Origin: Prionace glauca
Lineage: Eukaryota > Chordata > Chondrichthyes > Carcharhiniformes > Carcharhinidae
Assembly: GCA_037974335.1 (NCBI GenBank)
Contig: CM075733.1
Location: forward strand, 21,570,505-21,634,504
Length of the DNA: 64,000 nt
Direction: 5' to 3'
Below, one piece after another: positions 21,381 to 34,117 of the stretch. Position numbers and translations under genes: made by a program. Each line of letters begins with the position of its first letter. The stretch's first letter is position 1. The notes below the pieces were generated by a model, which was given only the letters and a program-made list of their open reading frames with translations, did no database searches and was not told the origin of the DNA.

Positions 21381-24300
21381 GGACCGGGTGGACCGCTGTC
21401 ACTCTGTGGGTGATCGGTGGGGGGGGAGGGTGGACCGCTGTCACTCTGTGGGTGATCGGTGGGGGGGGGGAGGGTGGACCGCTGTCACTCTGTGGGTGAT
21501 CGGTGGGGGGGGGGAGGGCGGACCGCTCTCACTCTGTGGGTGATCGGTGGGGGGGGGGGGGGGTGGGTGGACCGCTGTCACTCTGTGGGTGATCGGTGGG
21601 GGGGGGGGAGGGTGGACCGCTCTCACTCTGTGGGTGATCGGTGGGGGGGGGAGGGTGGACCGCTGTCACTCTGTGGGTGATCGATGGGGGGGAGGGCGGA
21701 CCGCTGTCGCTCTGTGGGTGATCGGTGGGGGGGGGGGGTGGACCGCTGTCACTCTGTGGGTGATTGGTGGGGGTGGGGGGGAGGGCGGACCGCTGTCACT
21801 CTGTGGGTGATCGGGTGGGGGGGGGGGGAGGGCGGACCGCTGTCACTCTGTGGGTGATCGATGGGGGGGAGGGTGGACCGCTGTCACTCTGTGGGTGATC
21901 GGTGGGGGGGGAGGTGGACCGCTGTCACTCTGTGGGTGATCGGTGGGGGGGAGGGTGGACCGCTGTCACTCTGTGGGTGATCGGTGGGGGGGGGGTGGAC
22001 CGCTGTCACTCTGTGGGTGATCGTGGGGGGGGGGGGAGGGTGGACCGCTGTCACTCTGTGGGTGATCAGTGGGGGGGGGGGGGAGGGTGGACCGCTGTCA
22101 CTCTGTGGGTGATCGGTGGGGGTGGGGGGGAGGGCGGACCGCTGTCACTCTGTGGGTGATCAGTGGGGGGGGGGGAGGGTGGACCGCTGTCACTCTGTGG
22201 GTGATCGGTGGGGGTGGGGGGGAGGGCGGACCGCTGTCACTCTGTGGGTGATCAGTGGGGGGGGGGGGGAGGGTGGACCGCTGTCACTCTGTGGGTGATC
22301 GGTGGGGGGGGGGGGTGGACCGCTGTCAGTCTGTGGGGGGGGGGGAGGGTGGAACGCTGTCACTCTGTGGGTGATCGGTGGGGGGGGGGGAGGGTGGACC
22401 GCTGTCACTCTGTGGGTGATCGGTGGGGGGGGGGGGGGTGGACAGCTGTCACTCTGTGGGTGATCGTGGGGGGGGGGGAGGGTGGACCGCTGTCACTCTG
22501 TGGGTGATCGGTGGGGGGGGAGAGGGTGGACCGCTGTCACTCTGTGGGTGATCGGTGGGTGGGGGGGAGAGTGGACCGCTGTCACTCTGTGGGTGAATGG
22601 TGGGTGGGGGGGATGGTGGACCGCTGTCACTCTGTGGGTGATCGTGGGGGGGGGGGGGAGGGTGGACCGCTGTCACTCTGTGGGTGATCGGTGGGGGGGG
22701 GGGAGGGTGGACCGCTGTCACTCTGTGGGTGATCGTGGTGGGGGGGGAGGGTGGACCGCTGTCACTCTGTGGGTGATCGGTGGGGGGGGTGGAGGGTGGA
22801 CCGCTGTCACTCTGTGGGTGATCGGTGGGTGGGGGGGAGGGCGGACCGCTGTCACTCTGTGGGTGATCGGTGGGGGGGGAGGGCGGACCGCTGTCACTCT
22901 GTGGGTGATCGGTGCTGGGGGGGGGGAGGGTGGACCGCTGTCACTCTGTGGGTGATCGGTGGGGGGGGAAGGGTGGACCGCTATCACTCTGTGGGTGATC
23001 GGGGGGAGGGGGGTGGGTGGACCGCTGTCACTCTGTGGGTGATCGGTGGGGGGGGGGAGGGTGGACCGCTGTCACTCTGTGGGTGATCGGTGGGGAGGGG
23101 GAGGGTGGACCGCTGTCACTCTGTGGGTAATCGGTGGGGGGGGGGGGAGGGTGGACCTCTGTCACTCTGTGGGTGATCGGTGGGGGGGGGGGAGGGCGGA
23201 CCGCTGTCACTCTGTGGGTGATCGGTGGGGGGGGGGAGGGTGGACCGCTGTCATTCTGTGGGTGATCGGTGGGGGGGGGGGAGGGTGGACCGCTGTCACT
23301 CTGTGGGTGATCGGTGGGGGGGGGGGGAGGGTGGACCGCTGTCACTCTGTGGGTGATCGGTGGGGGGGGGGAGGGTGGACCGCTGTCATTCTGTGGGTGA
23401 TCGGTGGGGGGGGGGAGGGTGGACCGCTGTCACTCTGTGGGTGATCGGTGGGGGGGGGGGGAGGGTGGACCGCTGTCACTCTGTGGGTGATCGATGGGGG
23501 GGAGGGCGGACCGCTGTCACTCTGTGGGTGATCGGTGGGGGGGAGGGTGGACCGCTGTCACTCTATGGGTGATCGGTGGGGGGGAGGGTGGGCGGACCGC
23601 TGTCACTCTGTGGGTGATCGGTGGGGGGGGGAGGGCGGACCGCTGTCGCTCTGTGGGTGATCGGTGGGGGGGGGAGGGGGACCGCTGTCACTCTGTGGGT
23701 GATCGGTGGGGGGGGGAGGGCGGACCGCTGTCACTCTGTGGGTGATCGGTGGGGGGGGGTGGACCGCTGTCACTCTGTCGGTGATCGGTGGGGGGGGGGG
23801 GTGGGTGGACCGCTGTCACTCTGTGGGTGATCTGTGGGGGGGGGGAGGGCGGACCGCTGTCACTCTGTGGGTGATCGGTGGGGGGGGGGAGGTTGGACCG
23901 CTGTCATTCTGTGGGTGATCGGTGGGGGGGGGGAGGGTGGACCGCTGTCACTCTGTGGGTGATCGGTGGGGGGGGGGGGGAGGGTGGACCGCTGTCACTC
24001 TGTGGGTGATCGGTGGGGGGGGGGGGGGAGGGTGGACCGCTGTCACTCTGTGGGTGATCGATGGGGGGGAGGGCGGACCGCTGTCACTCTGTGGGTGATC
24101 GGTGGGGGGGAGGGTGGACCGCTGTCACTCTATGGGTGATCGGTGGGGGGGAGGGTGGGCGGACCGCTGTCACTCTGTGGGTGATCGGTGGGGGGGGGAG
24201 GGGGACCGCTGTCACTCTGTGGGTGATCGGTGGGGGGGGGAGGGCGGACCGCTGTCACTCTGTGGGTGATCGGTGGGGGGGGGTGGACCGCTGTCACTCT

Positions 24301-26440
24301 GTCGGTGATCGGTGGGGGGGGGAGGGGGACCGCTGTCACTCTGTGGGTGATCGGTGGCGGGGGGGAGGGTGGACCGCTGTCACTCTGTGGGTGATCGGTG
24401 GGGGGGGGGGTGGGTGGACCGCTGTCACTCTGTGGGTGATCGATGGGGGGGGGGGTGGACCGCTGTCGCTCTGTGGGTGATCGGTGGGGGGGGGGGGTGG
24501 GTGGACCGCTGTCACTCGGTGGGTGATCGGTGGGGGGGGGTGGGTGGACCGCTGTCACTCTGTGGGTGATCGATGGGGGGGGTGGGTGGACCGCTGTCGC
24601 TCTGTGGGTGATCGGTGGGGTGGGGGGGGTTGGACCGCTGTCACTCTGTGGGTGATCGGTGGGGTGGGGGGGGGGTGGACCGCTGTCACTCTGTGGGTGA
24701 TCGGTGGGGGGGGGGAGGGTGGACCGCTGTCACTCTGTGGGTGATCGGTGGGGTGGGGGGGGTGGACCGCTGTCACTCTGTGGGTGATCGGTGGGGGGGG
24801 GGAGGGTGGACCGCTGTCACTCTGTGGGTGATCGGTGGGGGGGGGGGGGTGGACCGCTGTCGCTCTGTGGGTGATCGGTGGGGGGGGGGGTGGGTGGACC
24901 GCTGTCACTCTGTGGGTGATCGGTTGGGGGGGGGGGGAGGGTGGACTGCTGTCACTCTGTGGGTGATCGGTGGGGGGGGGAGGGAGGGTGGACCGCTGTC
25001 ACTCTGTGGATGATCGGTGGGGGGGGGGAGGGCGGACCGCTGTCACTCTGTGGGTGATCGGTGGGGGGGGGGAGGGAGGGTGGACCGCTGTCACTCTGTG
25101 GATGATCGGTGGGGGGGGGGGGAGGGTGGACTGTTGTCACTCTGTGGGTGATCGGTGGGGGGGTGGACCGCTGTCACTCTGTGGGTGATCGGTGGGGGGG
25201 GGAGGGTGGACTGTTGTCACGCTGTGGGGGATCGGTGTGGGGGGGGGGGGGGGGGGAGGGTGGACCGCTGTCACTCTGTGGGTGATCGGTGTGGGGGGGG
25301 AGGGTGGACCGCTGTCACTCTGTGGGTGATCGGTGTGGGGGGGGAGGGTGGACCGCTGTCACACTGTGGGTGATCGGTGGGGGGGGGGGGGGGGGAGGGT
25401 GGACCGCTGTCACTCTGTGGGTGATCGGTGGGGGGGGGGGAGGGTGGACCACTGTCACTCTGTGGGTGATCGGTGGGGGGGGGGGGGGAGTGTGGACCGC
25501 TGTCACTCTGTGGGTGATCGGTGGGGGGGGGGGGGGAGGGTGGACCGCTGTCACTCTGTGGGTGATCGGTGGGGGGGGGGGAGGGTGGACCACTGTCACT
25601 CTGTGGGTGATCGGTGGGGGGGGGAGGGCGGACTGCTGTCACTCTGTGGGTGATCGGTGGGGGGGGGGGGAGGGTGGACCGCTGTCACTCTGTGGGTGAT
25701 CGGTGGGGGTGGGGGGGTGGACCGCTGTCACTCTGTGGGTGATCGGTGGGGGGGGGAGGGTGGACCGCAGTCACTCTGTGGGTGATCGGTGGGGGGGGGA
25801 GGGCAGACCGCTGTCACTCTGTGGGTGATCGGTGGGGGGGGGGGGTGGACCGCTGTCACTCTGTGGGTGATCGGTTGGGGGAGGAGGGTGGACCGCTGTC
25901 ACACTGTGGGTGATCGGTGGGGGGAGGAGGGTGGACCGCTGTCACACTGTGGGTGATCGGTGGGGGGGGATGGAGGGTGGACCGCTGTCACTCTGTGGGT
26001 GATCGGTGGGGGGGAGGGTGCACCGCTGCCACTCTGTGGGTGATCGGTGTGGGGGGGGAGGGTGGACTGTTGTCACGCTGTGGGGGATCGGTGGGGGGGG
26101 GGGAGGGTGGACCGCTGTCACTCTGTGGGTGATCGGTGGGGGGGGGAGGGCGGACCGCTGTCACTCTGTGGGTGATCGGTGGGGGGGGGAGGGTGGACTG
26201 TTGTCACGCTGTGGGGGATCGGTGGGGGGGGGGGAGGGTGGACCGCTGTCACTCTGTGGGTGATCGGTTTGGGGGGGGAGGGTGGACTGTTGTCACGCTG
26301 TGGGTGATCGGTGGGGGGGAGGGTGGACTGCTGTCACTCTGTGGGTGATCGGTGGGGGGGGGAGGGCGGACCGCTGTCACTCTGTGGGTGATCGGTGGGG
26401 GGGGGGAGGGCGGACCGCTGTCAATCTGTGGGTGATGGGT
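21381..26440. repeat. 5.06-kb G-rich minisatellite
   Basis: About 105 to 110 units of roughly 45-50 bp. The conserved part is ggaccgctgtcactctgtgg then gtgatcggt, followed by a G-run of variable length (about 5 to 20) and agggt, agggc or t. Unit length varies mainly through the G-run, so reading frames drift and the open frames here are artefacts. Blocks of units are themselves duplicated: the order of rare variants (ctatgggtgatcgg, gggtgggcgg, ctgtcggtgatcgg) at 23492-23790 recurs at 24058-24315. The G-runs could form quadruplexes. It is the expanded inner part of the element ending at 26812. Confidence 0.97.
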
Positions 26441-26812
26441 GGGCTGGAAGGGGGCAGGGGTGTCGCGATGGGTTTGGGGTTGTGGGGGGGGGCGGTGCGG
26501 TGTATAACGGGGATAGTTTTGTTGTAGGGGTGGGGTGACGTTTGTGGGGGCCATTGCTCCTGGTCCACTTTATCTGCTTTTGCAGCTCGGGAGCAATATG
26601 ACGGGGGAATATTTTTCAGCGCATGCGCAGTTGAAGGTTCTGATCAGAGCTGCAGCGTTTCGGGCACAATAAGCCCCGCCCACAGCGTGATTTAGCCTCG
26701 GATTTTTTTTTTAGGCCGAGTGCGTATGGGGACACCTGGGAACAAGTTTCCAAGTCAGGTCTGAATCACACCCAGATTCAGCACTTAGAATCAAAACAGT
26801 AAAATCGCCCCC
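26441..26812. mobile_element. Right end of the G-rich terminal-inverted-repeat element
   Basis: After the minisatellite the sequence reads gggctggaagggggcagggg, gggatagttttgttgtag, cttttgcagctcgggagc and ends cagtaaaatcgccccc. The first blocks match 40109-40220 in order. The end is the inverted form of the gggcctgattttacc terminus at 39567. The matching left terminus is missing here. Confidence 0.65.
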
Positions 26813-28440
26813 AGTATTCGAAATCTGGGCAAACAAAGGTTTTATACAACTGTAACATAATTTGTCAACTTCTATACTCGATGTCCTGTCCAATGAAGGC
26901 AAGCATGCCAAATGCTTTCTTCACCACTTTTTTCCACCAGTGCTGCCACTTTTTAAGGATCTTTGGATCTACACTCCCTGATCTCTCTCTTTGTCTATGC
27001 TCTGCCATTTATTTCCTACCTAAATTGGATCTACTAAAATGCATCACCTTCCATTTGTCCGGGTTAAATTCCATCTGCTATTTCTCTGCCCAATTTTCCA
27101 GTTTATCTACATTCTGCTGTATTCTCTGACAATCTTCGTCACTATCCCAGACTCCGCCAATCTTAGTATCATCCACAAACTTGCTAATCAAATCAGTTAT
27201 GTTTTCTTCCAAGTCATTTATATATATTATAAAAAGCAGAGGTCCTAGCACGGATCCCTTTGGAATGCCACTTGTTGCAAACCTCCATTTAGAAAAACAC
27301 CCTTTCACTGCTATCCTGTCTTCTATGGCTAAACCAGTTCTGAATCCATCTAGCTAGTTCACCCCTGATTCCATGAGATTTAATCTTTTGCACCAGCCTG
27401 TTGTGTGGGACCTTGTCAAATGCCTTACTAATGTCCATGTAGACAACATCCATAGCCCTTCTCTCATCAATCATTTTTGTCACCTTCTCAAAAGACTCAA
27501 TGACCGCTCATGTACAAAAAAAACTGCCTGTCACTAACAAGACCATTCAGTTCCAAATGTGTATAGATCCTATTCCTAAGAATACTCTCAAACAATTTCA
27601 CTATCACTGACGTCAAACTCACTGGCCTATAATTATCTGTGTTATCTTTGCTACCTTAAAAAACAGGACAATATTGGCTACCCTCCAAACCCTAGGTACC
27701 TCACCAGTGGTCAACAAAGAAACAACGATATCTATTAGAGGCCCAGCAATTTCATTTCTTGCCTCCCTCAGTAATCTGGGGTTGATGCCATCTGGCTCAG
27801 GGGATTTGTCTACCTTAATGTTTTTTAATTCACCTAACACTTCCTCCCTCATAATGATGATTTGTTCTAAAGGGTTTACATACCTCTCCATGACACCATC
27901 AATCAACATATCCCTCTCCTTTGTGAATACCGATGCAAAGTGCTTATTAAGGAACTCACCCACTTCCTTTGGTTCTACACATAATTTTCCTCCTTTGTCC
28001 TTGAGCGAACCAACTTTTTCTCTAGCCACCCTCTTGTTCCTAATACATGTATAAACTACCTTGCGATTCTCCTTAATCCTGTCTGCCAAAGACATTTTGT
28101 GACCTTGCTCTTGTCTTCCTAACTCTGTTTGAGCTCTTTTCTGATTTCCCTGTATTCTTCAAATGCTTCACCTGTTTTTAATTGCCTTGACTTCATGTAT
28201 GCATCCTTTTTCTTTTTGACTAGACTAACAATTTCCCTGGTCATTCCTGAATCCTGCCTTTCCTGTCCTTCCTTCTCATTGGCACTTGGCTGTCCTGAAC
28301 TCCTATCAACTGCTCCTTGAAAGACTCCCACACGCTAAATGAGGATTTACCTTCAACCAACCTCTCCCAAACAGCCTCCAAATCCTGCCTAATCCAGCTG
28401 TAGTTAGTCTTCCCCCAATTTACTATCTCAACCCGAGGAG
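26813..28440 (-). mobile_element. CR1 LINE (family D), RT region, degraded
   Basis: Broken frames on the minus strand include VVYMDISKAFDKVPHNRLV, SGIPKGSVLGPLLFIIYIND, KFVDDTKIGG and KVDKSPEPDGINPRLL with an upstream linker. The catalytic FADD reads FVDD, so it is inactive. The 3' end is not present on the left; the copy begins at the cagtattc position of the RT C-terminal region. Confidence 0.85.
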
Positions 28441-28508
28441 ATGTGAAGTGTCACTTGATTGTTGCCCATGTCATCGTGACCCAAGTAAGTGAGATACGAA
28501 TAAGATTT

Positions 28509-28845
28509 GGGCGGCACGGTAGCACAGTGGTCAGCACTGCTGCTTCACAGCTTCAGGGACCTGGGTTCGATTCCCAGCTTGGGTCGCTGTGTGGAGTTTG
28601 CACATTCTCCTTGTGTCTGCGTAGGTTTCCTCCGGGTGCTCCGGTTTCTTCCCACAGTTCAAAGATGTGTGGGTTAGGCTGATTGGCTATGCTAAAATTG
28701 CCTCTTAGTGTCCTGAGATGTGTAGGTTAGAGGGATTAGCAGGTAAATATGTAGGGATATGGGGTAGGGCCTGGGTGGAATTGTGATCGATGCAGACTCG
28801 ATGGGCCGAATGGCCTGTTTCTGTGCTGTAGGGTTTCTATGATAT
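28509..28845 (+). mobile_element. tRNA-derived SINE, tail type 1, complete
   Basis: One of the best copies: gggcggcacggtagcacagt, gggttcgattcccagcttgg, body, gatgggccgaatggcctgtt and gggtttctatgata. Confidence 0.92.
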
Positions 28846-29154
28846 GAAGAAATGTAGCTGATGACTGGTAAAACTGAAGGTTGGTGAATTCCTGCCCACA
28901 CAGGATGTTTGTCGCAGATATCAGAATGCAGATCTTCGCACCAAGCTGCCTTGCCTGTATATTTTGCAACACCCATATGATAGGAATACTACATGTACAG
29001 TATTCAGAAATATTTTTAGAATTTTCTAATTAGAGTCAGACCTGTGCTTTGTGGTAAATGTAGCTCACTTGCCTCGAGCACAGGATACCATCTGAACCTT
29101 GCACTTTGTGAAAAAGCTCAAAAGTTTTCACACCGATAGTTTGGCCGTTTTCAA

Positions 29155-29325
29155 AGAAAGTACAGAAAGAGACCATTCGGCCCATCGAGTCTGCACCGAC
29201 CACAATCCCACCCAGGCCCTACCCCCACATCCACACATACATATTTTACCCATTAATCCTCTAACCTATGCACCTACAGTCAATTTAGCATGGCCAATCA
29301 ACCTAACCTGCACATCACTGGACCA
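29155..29325 (-). mobile_element. tRNA-derived SINE, tail type 1, 3' fragment
   Basis: Contains agagaccattcggcccatcg through ggccaatcaacctaacctgc. The 5' half is missing and an L2-like LINE end follows at once. Confidence 0.82.
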
Positions 29326-29329
29326 TAAT

Positions 29330-29662
29330 TAATTTGAATTAACCATAATTAAGGACTCCACGCACCCTGGATATTCTCTCTTCCACCTTCTTCCATCAGG
29401 AAAAAGATACAAAAGTCTGAGGTCATATACCAACAGACTCAAGAACAGCTTTTCTCCTGCTGCCATCAGACTTTTGAATGGACTTCCCCTACATTAAGTT
29501 GACCTTTCTCTGCACTCTAGCTATGACTGTAACACTACATTCTGCACTCTCTCCTTTCCTTTTCTATAAACAGTATGCTTTGTCTGCATAGCGCACAAGA
29601 AATAATACTTTTCACTGCATGCTAATGCGTGTGACAGTAATAAACGAAATCAAAATCAAATT
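29330..29662 (+). mobile_element. L2-like LINE 3' end
   Basis: Reads attaaggactccacgcaccc, accttcttccatcaggaaaa, ctgctgccatcagacttttg and ends gtaataaacgaaatc plus aaatcaaat. Same family as 14528-15112 (opposite strand). Confidence 0.87.
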
Positions 29663-29959
29663 ATTTTTAGTTACACTGCTGTATTTACATGGTACGTACA
29701 GCATACTAAATCATTGGCCACATTCTCACCACTGTTCAGGCCAGCGGGATTTTCCCATCCTGTCGCAGTGAACGGAGATTTGGCAAGCTGCCAAATTGTC
29801 CAACCCCGTTGCAGTGAGTGTTTGATGCGAACAGGCAGTAAGATCACACCTATTGCGTCTAAAGCATTGTAAGTACAGGCGAACAGCTTATCACAGATTT
29901 GAACAGAGAAAGGCAAGGGGAGGACCTGATCTCGAGACTTGGTGAGGGTGTGATAGGGT

Positions 29960-30305
29960 GAGGGAGGCCAGGGAGTCCACGAGCTTCCAGGAATCTAGGT
30001 TCAATTCTGGGCTTGGGTGATTATGTGGTGTTTGAACATTGTCGCCGCGTCTGAGTGGGTTTTCTCTGGGTGCCCCAGTTTCTTCCCACACTCCAAAAAT
30101 ATGTAGCTTAGGTAGATTGGCCATGCTCAATTGCCCCTTAGTGTCCCAAAATGTGTAGGTTGGATGGATTAGCCATGGGAAATGTGTGGAATTGTGGGGA
30201 GGGGGTGAGGGAGAGGCCTGAGTGAAATGCTCAGTTGGAGAGTCAGTGTGGACCTGATGGGCCGAATGGACACTTGTGTACTGCAGGGATTCTGTGATTC
30301 CATGA
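29960..30305 (+). mobile_element. tRNA-derived SINE, tail type 1, old
   Basis: Diverged copy with ggttcaattctgggcttggg, ggtagattggccatgctcaa, gatgggccgaatggac and ggattctgtgattcc. The first part of the head is lost. Confidence 0.82.
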
Positions 30306-30384
30306 TCTTTAAAGACTCAGCACTAGGCCTCCAATTTCACCATTGCTGTTGTTAATCTGCTCACTGCATGCAGATGTAATGAAA

Positions 30385-30520
30385 GGAAGACAGAACCTAC
30401 ATTTATACAACATCTTCTGTGATGTCCCAAATCACTTTACAACTAATTAAATATTTTTGAGTTGTAGTCACTGGTATAATGTAGGCAATATTTCCAAATG
30501 GTAGAATTGTCTCGAGGGGC
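30385..30520 (+). mobile_element. Old interspersed repeat fragment, related to 18490-19200
   Basis: Contains cctacatttatacaacatct, atcactttacaactaatta and tgtagtcactggtataatgt in the order of the 18490 repeat. Confidence 0.5.
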
Positions 30521-31309
30521 CAAATTGCTTACTCCTGCTCTTTTTGATGTACTATAATGTCATGATAAGGTTCCGTTGCATAGTAGATATTAAAATGTAT
30601 TGTAATGAGAAACAGCAATCAGCAGAGTATTCATACTTACTGATCACCAAACCACAGATACAGCTATGAACCACACAGCCTTTGTCCTCTGACTTCTTAA
30701 AGGTTGTGTCACACAGAGATACTGGAGGGCACCAACACTTCTCACGGGTAGTAATAACCTATGGTATTCAATCATTCCATTTTGTCGCTCAGGAGTCATT
30801 TGATAATTTCTTCCCTGTGAGAATACTCATAAAATAGAATTATGCCCCTTATATGAAATAATTATGTTGAATAATACGCATTCCTCGGCAGAAAAACATT
30901 TTCTTCCACTTCTACAAGATTGAAAAGATTTTGTGATGTTTATCTGGGTTGCAAGTATTGAATCTTTCCTCAAATATGAATTTACTGTCATTGTTTCCAC
31001 CTGGTGCGATGTGTAGAATATATTAATGAGGGCAGAGGCAGTCACTAAAATCAGCGCTATCATTGGCACAGTCTTATAAATAATTAATGAAATGCTTTCC
31101 TGTCAAGTTAACAGCATTTCTTGTTACTACTAAAATAAAATTTGTATTCTCTGCCTTGTTTAATAGTCATGGGGGGATTACCTATGGAGTGCATACAAGG
31201 AAACACTGCATTATATCATTGTTGCTCTCGCTATTAACAACCCAGATTGCGTTTTTCAGGCAACATTTGTAACCGGATGCTGGTTACAATGGGCATTTTG
31301 ATTTTATTA
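30521..31309. other. Unassigned sequence
   Basis: No gene or repeat recognised; short frames on both strands show no known domain. Confidence 0.4.
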
Positions 31310-31540
31310 GGAGCTTTCTGTGGCATTCTCTTCCCCAGAAAGTGGTGAAGGCAGCGTCACTGAATCTTTTTAAGGCTGAGTCAGATAGATTCTTGATTGA
31401 TGAGTCAGACTAGGGTACAGGGGGTGGGCAGAATGTGGAGTTGAGGCCACAGTCAGATCAGCCATGATCTTATTGGATGGCAGAGCAGGCTGAGGAGGCC
31501 GAATGGCTTTCTCCTGTTCATAATTTATATCTTTACAGAT
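31310..31540 (+). mobile_element. CR1 3'-end fragment, old family
   Basis: The order gtggcattctcttcccc, cactgaatctttttaaggc, cagatcagccatgatcttat and gccgaatggctttctcctgt is the CR1 C-terminus and 3' end in diverged form. Confidence 0.75.
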
Positions 31541-31892
31541 GAATTTTCATACAAATTCTTAAGACTCGGAATAATTATTCCCTGCAAAAAAAAGCTACTG
31601 GTTTTGCGGCCCTTGCTTTGCTGAACATGCTTGTTTGTGGCATTTGCTGACCTGAATGAATTTATAATTGGCCATTTACTTCGAATTTACTGAGAGAGAA
31701 AGCAGCAAATCATCTATTTTCCTTCCCCACTTGTCTAATTGATCAATAAACTTGTTAAATTTCAACTCAGCAATCGTTCTGTAATGTTGCACATGCATGT
31801 TAGATTACGGTAACTATGGAGCAGACTTCTTAGTCAGTTGCTCCAGACAATGTGCAGTGCTGTTTGAGAAATTATAGAGCAAAAGTTCAATT

Positions 31893-33197
31893 AGAACATA
31901 GAACATAGAACATTACAGCGCAGAATAGGCCCTTCGGCCCACGATGTTGCGCCGACCAGTTACAAAACAATGACTCACTAGCCTAAACCAATCCCTTTTC
32001 ATCCATAAACCTATCCACAGATCTCTTAAACGCCCCCAAACTAGGTGCATTTACAACTGCAGCTGGCAGGGCATTCCAGTCACTCACCACCCTCTGGGTA
32101 AAGAACCTACCCCTGACATCTGTCCTATAACTACCCCCCCTTAATTTAAAATCGTGCCCCCTCGTGCTAGCTTTCTCCATCCTAGGAAAAAGGCTATCAC
32201 TATCTACCCTGTCTAAACCTCTAATCATCTTATATGTTTCAATGAGATCCCCTCTTAGCCGCCTTCTTTCCAGAGAAAACAACCCCAAATCTCTCAGTCT
32301 CTCCTCATAGGATCTCCCCTCCATACCAGGCAACATCCTGGTAAACCTCCTCTGCACCCTCTCCAAAGCCTCTACATCCTTCCTGTAATGTGGGGACCAG
32401 AACTGCACACAAAACTCCAAGTGTGGCCGCACCAGAGTTGTGTACAGTTGCATCATGACGCTGCGACCCCTAAATTCAATCCCCTTACCAATAAACGCCA
32501 AGACACCGTATGCCTTCTTAACAACCTTATCTACTTGATTCCCAACTTTCAGGGATCTATGTACACATACACCTAGATCCCTCTGCTCCTCCACACTATT
32601 CAAAGTCCTCCCGTTAGCCCTATACTCAACACATCTGTTATTCCTACCGAAATGAATTACCTCACACTTCTCCACATTAAACTCCATCCGCCACCTCTCA
32701 GCCCAGCTCTGCAACCTTTCTAAGTCATCCTGCAAACTATGACACCCTTCCTCACAATCTACCATACCTCCGACTTTGGTGTCATCAGCAAACTTACTAA
32801 TCCACCCAACTATACCCTCATCCAGATCATTAATAAAAATTACAAACAGCAGTGGCCCCAAAACAGATCCCTGAGGCACACCACTTGTAACCGAACTCCA
32901 TGACGAATATTTCCCATCAACCACCACTCTCTGTCTCCTATCTGCTAGCCAATTCCTGATCCAATTATCTAGATCACCCCCAATCCCATACATCTGCATT
33001 TTCTGCAGAAGCCTACCATGGTGAACCTTATCAAACGCCTTGCTAAAATCCATATACACCACATCAACTGCCTTACCCCTATCCACCTCTTTGGTCACTT
33101 TCTCAAAGAACTCGATAAGGTTAGTAAGGCACGACCTACCCGCTACAAAACCATGCTGACTGTCTCTAATCAATTCATTACTCTCCAAATAACTATA
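31893..33197 (-). mobile_element. CR1 LINE (family B), 5'-truncated, with open RT frame
   Basis: A 401-codon open frame (31983-33188) runs from RDSQHGFVAGRSCLTNLIEF through YMDFSKAFDKVHH, SGVPQGSVLGPLLF and KFADDTKVGG to the natural C-terminus RFMDEKGLV. The 3' end carries aacatagaacatagaac. Well preserved and young; it provides the unbroken template that shows the nested CR1-A insertion at 10388. Confidence 0.94.
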
Positions 33198-33361
33198 AAT
33201 TCTCCATTCATTTTCATTAATAATTAGAAAATCTCTGGCTGCAATTTGTTCATCAAGATCACTGAGGGCACCTAAACGGGAAATCAGCTTAATATTTCTT
33301 TAAACAAGTTACATGGCCAACGTAGTTTGACTGAGTCCTAAAATCACATTGGTGTCTCTAT

Positions 33362-33403
33362 CCTAACCCCAATCCTAACCGTAATACTAAGCCTAACCCT
33401 AAG
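33362..33403. repeat. Degenerate telomere-like repeat
   Basis: About seven imperfect copies of ccctaa (taaccccaatcctaaccgta, then ctaagcctaaccctaag), the vertebrate telomere unit. Too short and diverged to be more than an interstitial trace. Confidence 0.45.
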
Positions 33404-33499
33404 ATCCAGACGAATGCAGATATCTTTCCCCTTGAACTGCAGAGGGAAAAGCGGGGCACAACAATTCAATATAAAATAAAAACAGGAAGTGCTCAGCAG

Positions 33500-33787
33500 G
33501 TATGGTGGATTCTGTAGAGAATGTCTACACCAAAAGGGACGAAGTAGAAAGAGTCGAGCGCTTCAAGTTTTTAGGTGTCCAGATCACCAACAACCTGCCC
33601 TGGTCCCCTCCAAAAAGCCCACTGGTGCCTCTACTTTCTCAGAAGACGAAGGAAATTTGGCATGACAGCTATGACTCTCAACAATCTTTAAGGATGTACC
33701 ATAGAAAGCATTCTTTCTGGTTGTCTCACAGTTTGGTATAACTCCTGCTCTGTCCAACACCACAAAAATTAGAAACCAAGAATTCAA
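33500..33787 (+). mobile_element. L2-like LINE, RT C-terminus, left of a nested SINE
   Basis: The plus frame gives VDSVENVYTKRDEVERVERF then KFLGVQITNNLPWS, a LINE RT C-terminal signature. It continues after the SINE at 34118. Confidence 0.85.
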
Positions 33788-34117
33788 AACCTTACAGAAC
33801 AGAAAGAGGCCATTCGGCCCATCGAACATTTACCGACCACAATCTCATCCAGGCCCTACTCCCATATCCCTACATATTTTACCCCCACTAATCCCTCTAA
33901 CCTATGCATCTCACTAAGGGGCAATTTTACCATGGCCAATCAACCTAACTTGCACATCTTTGGACTGTGGGAGGAAACTGGAGCACCCAGAGAAAACCCA
34001 TGAAGACACAAGAAGAATGTGCAATCTCCACACAGACAGTGACCCAAGCCGGGGATTGAACCCAGGTCTCTGAAGCTGTGAAGCGGCAGTGCTAACCACT
34101 GTGCTACCGTGCTGCAA
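33788..34117 (-). mobile_element. tRNA-derived SINE, tail type 1, inside L2-like LINE
   Basis: Full-length minus-strand copy: 3' block gaggccattcggcccatcg at the left and head gtagcacagtggttagcact at the right. The LINE is continuous across it (caaga before, caagaaactacaaagg after). Confidence 0.88.

Noticed and set aside
21381-26440. CRISPR-like array
   Set aside because: Spacers are only G-runs with no unique content, and the genome is a vertebrate one.
21441-26554. Many Gly/Trp- or Pro-rich open frames on both strands
   Set aside because: All are by-products of the G-rich minisatellite, and the frame changes with each G-run length.
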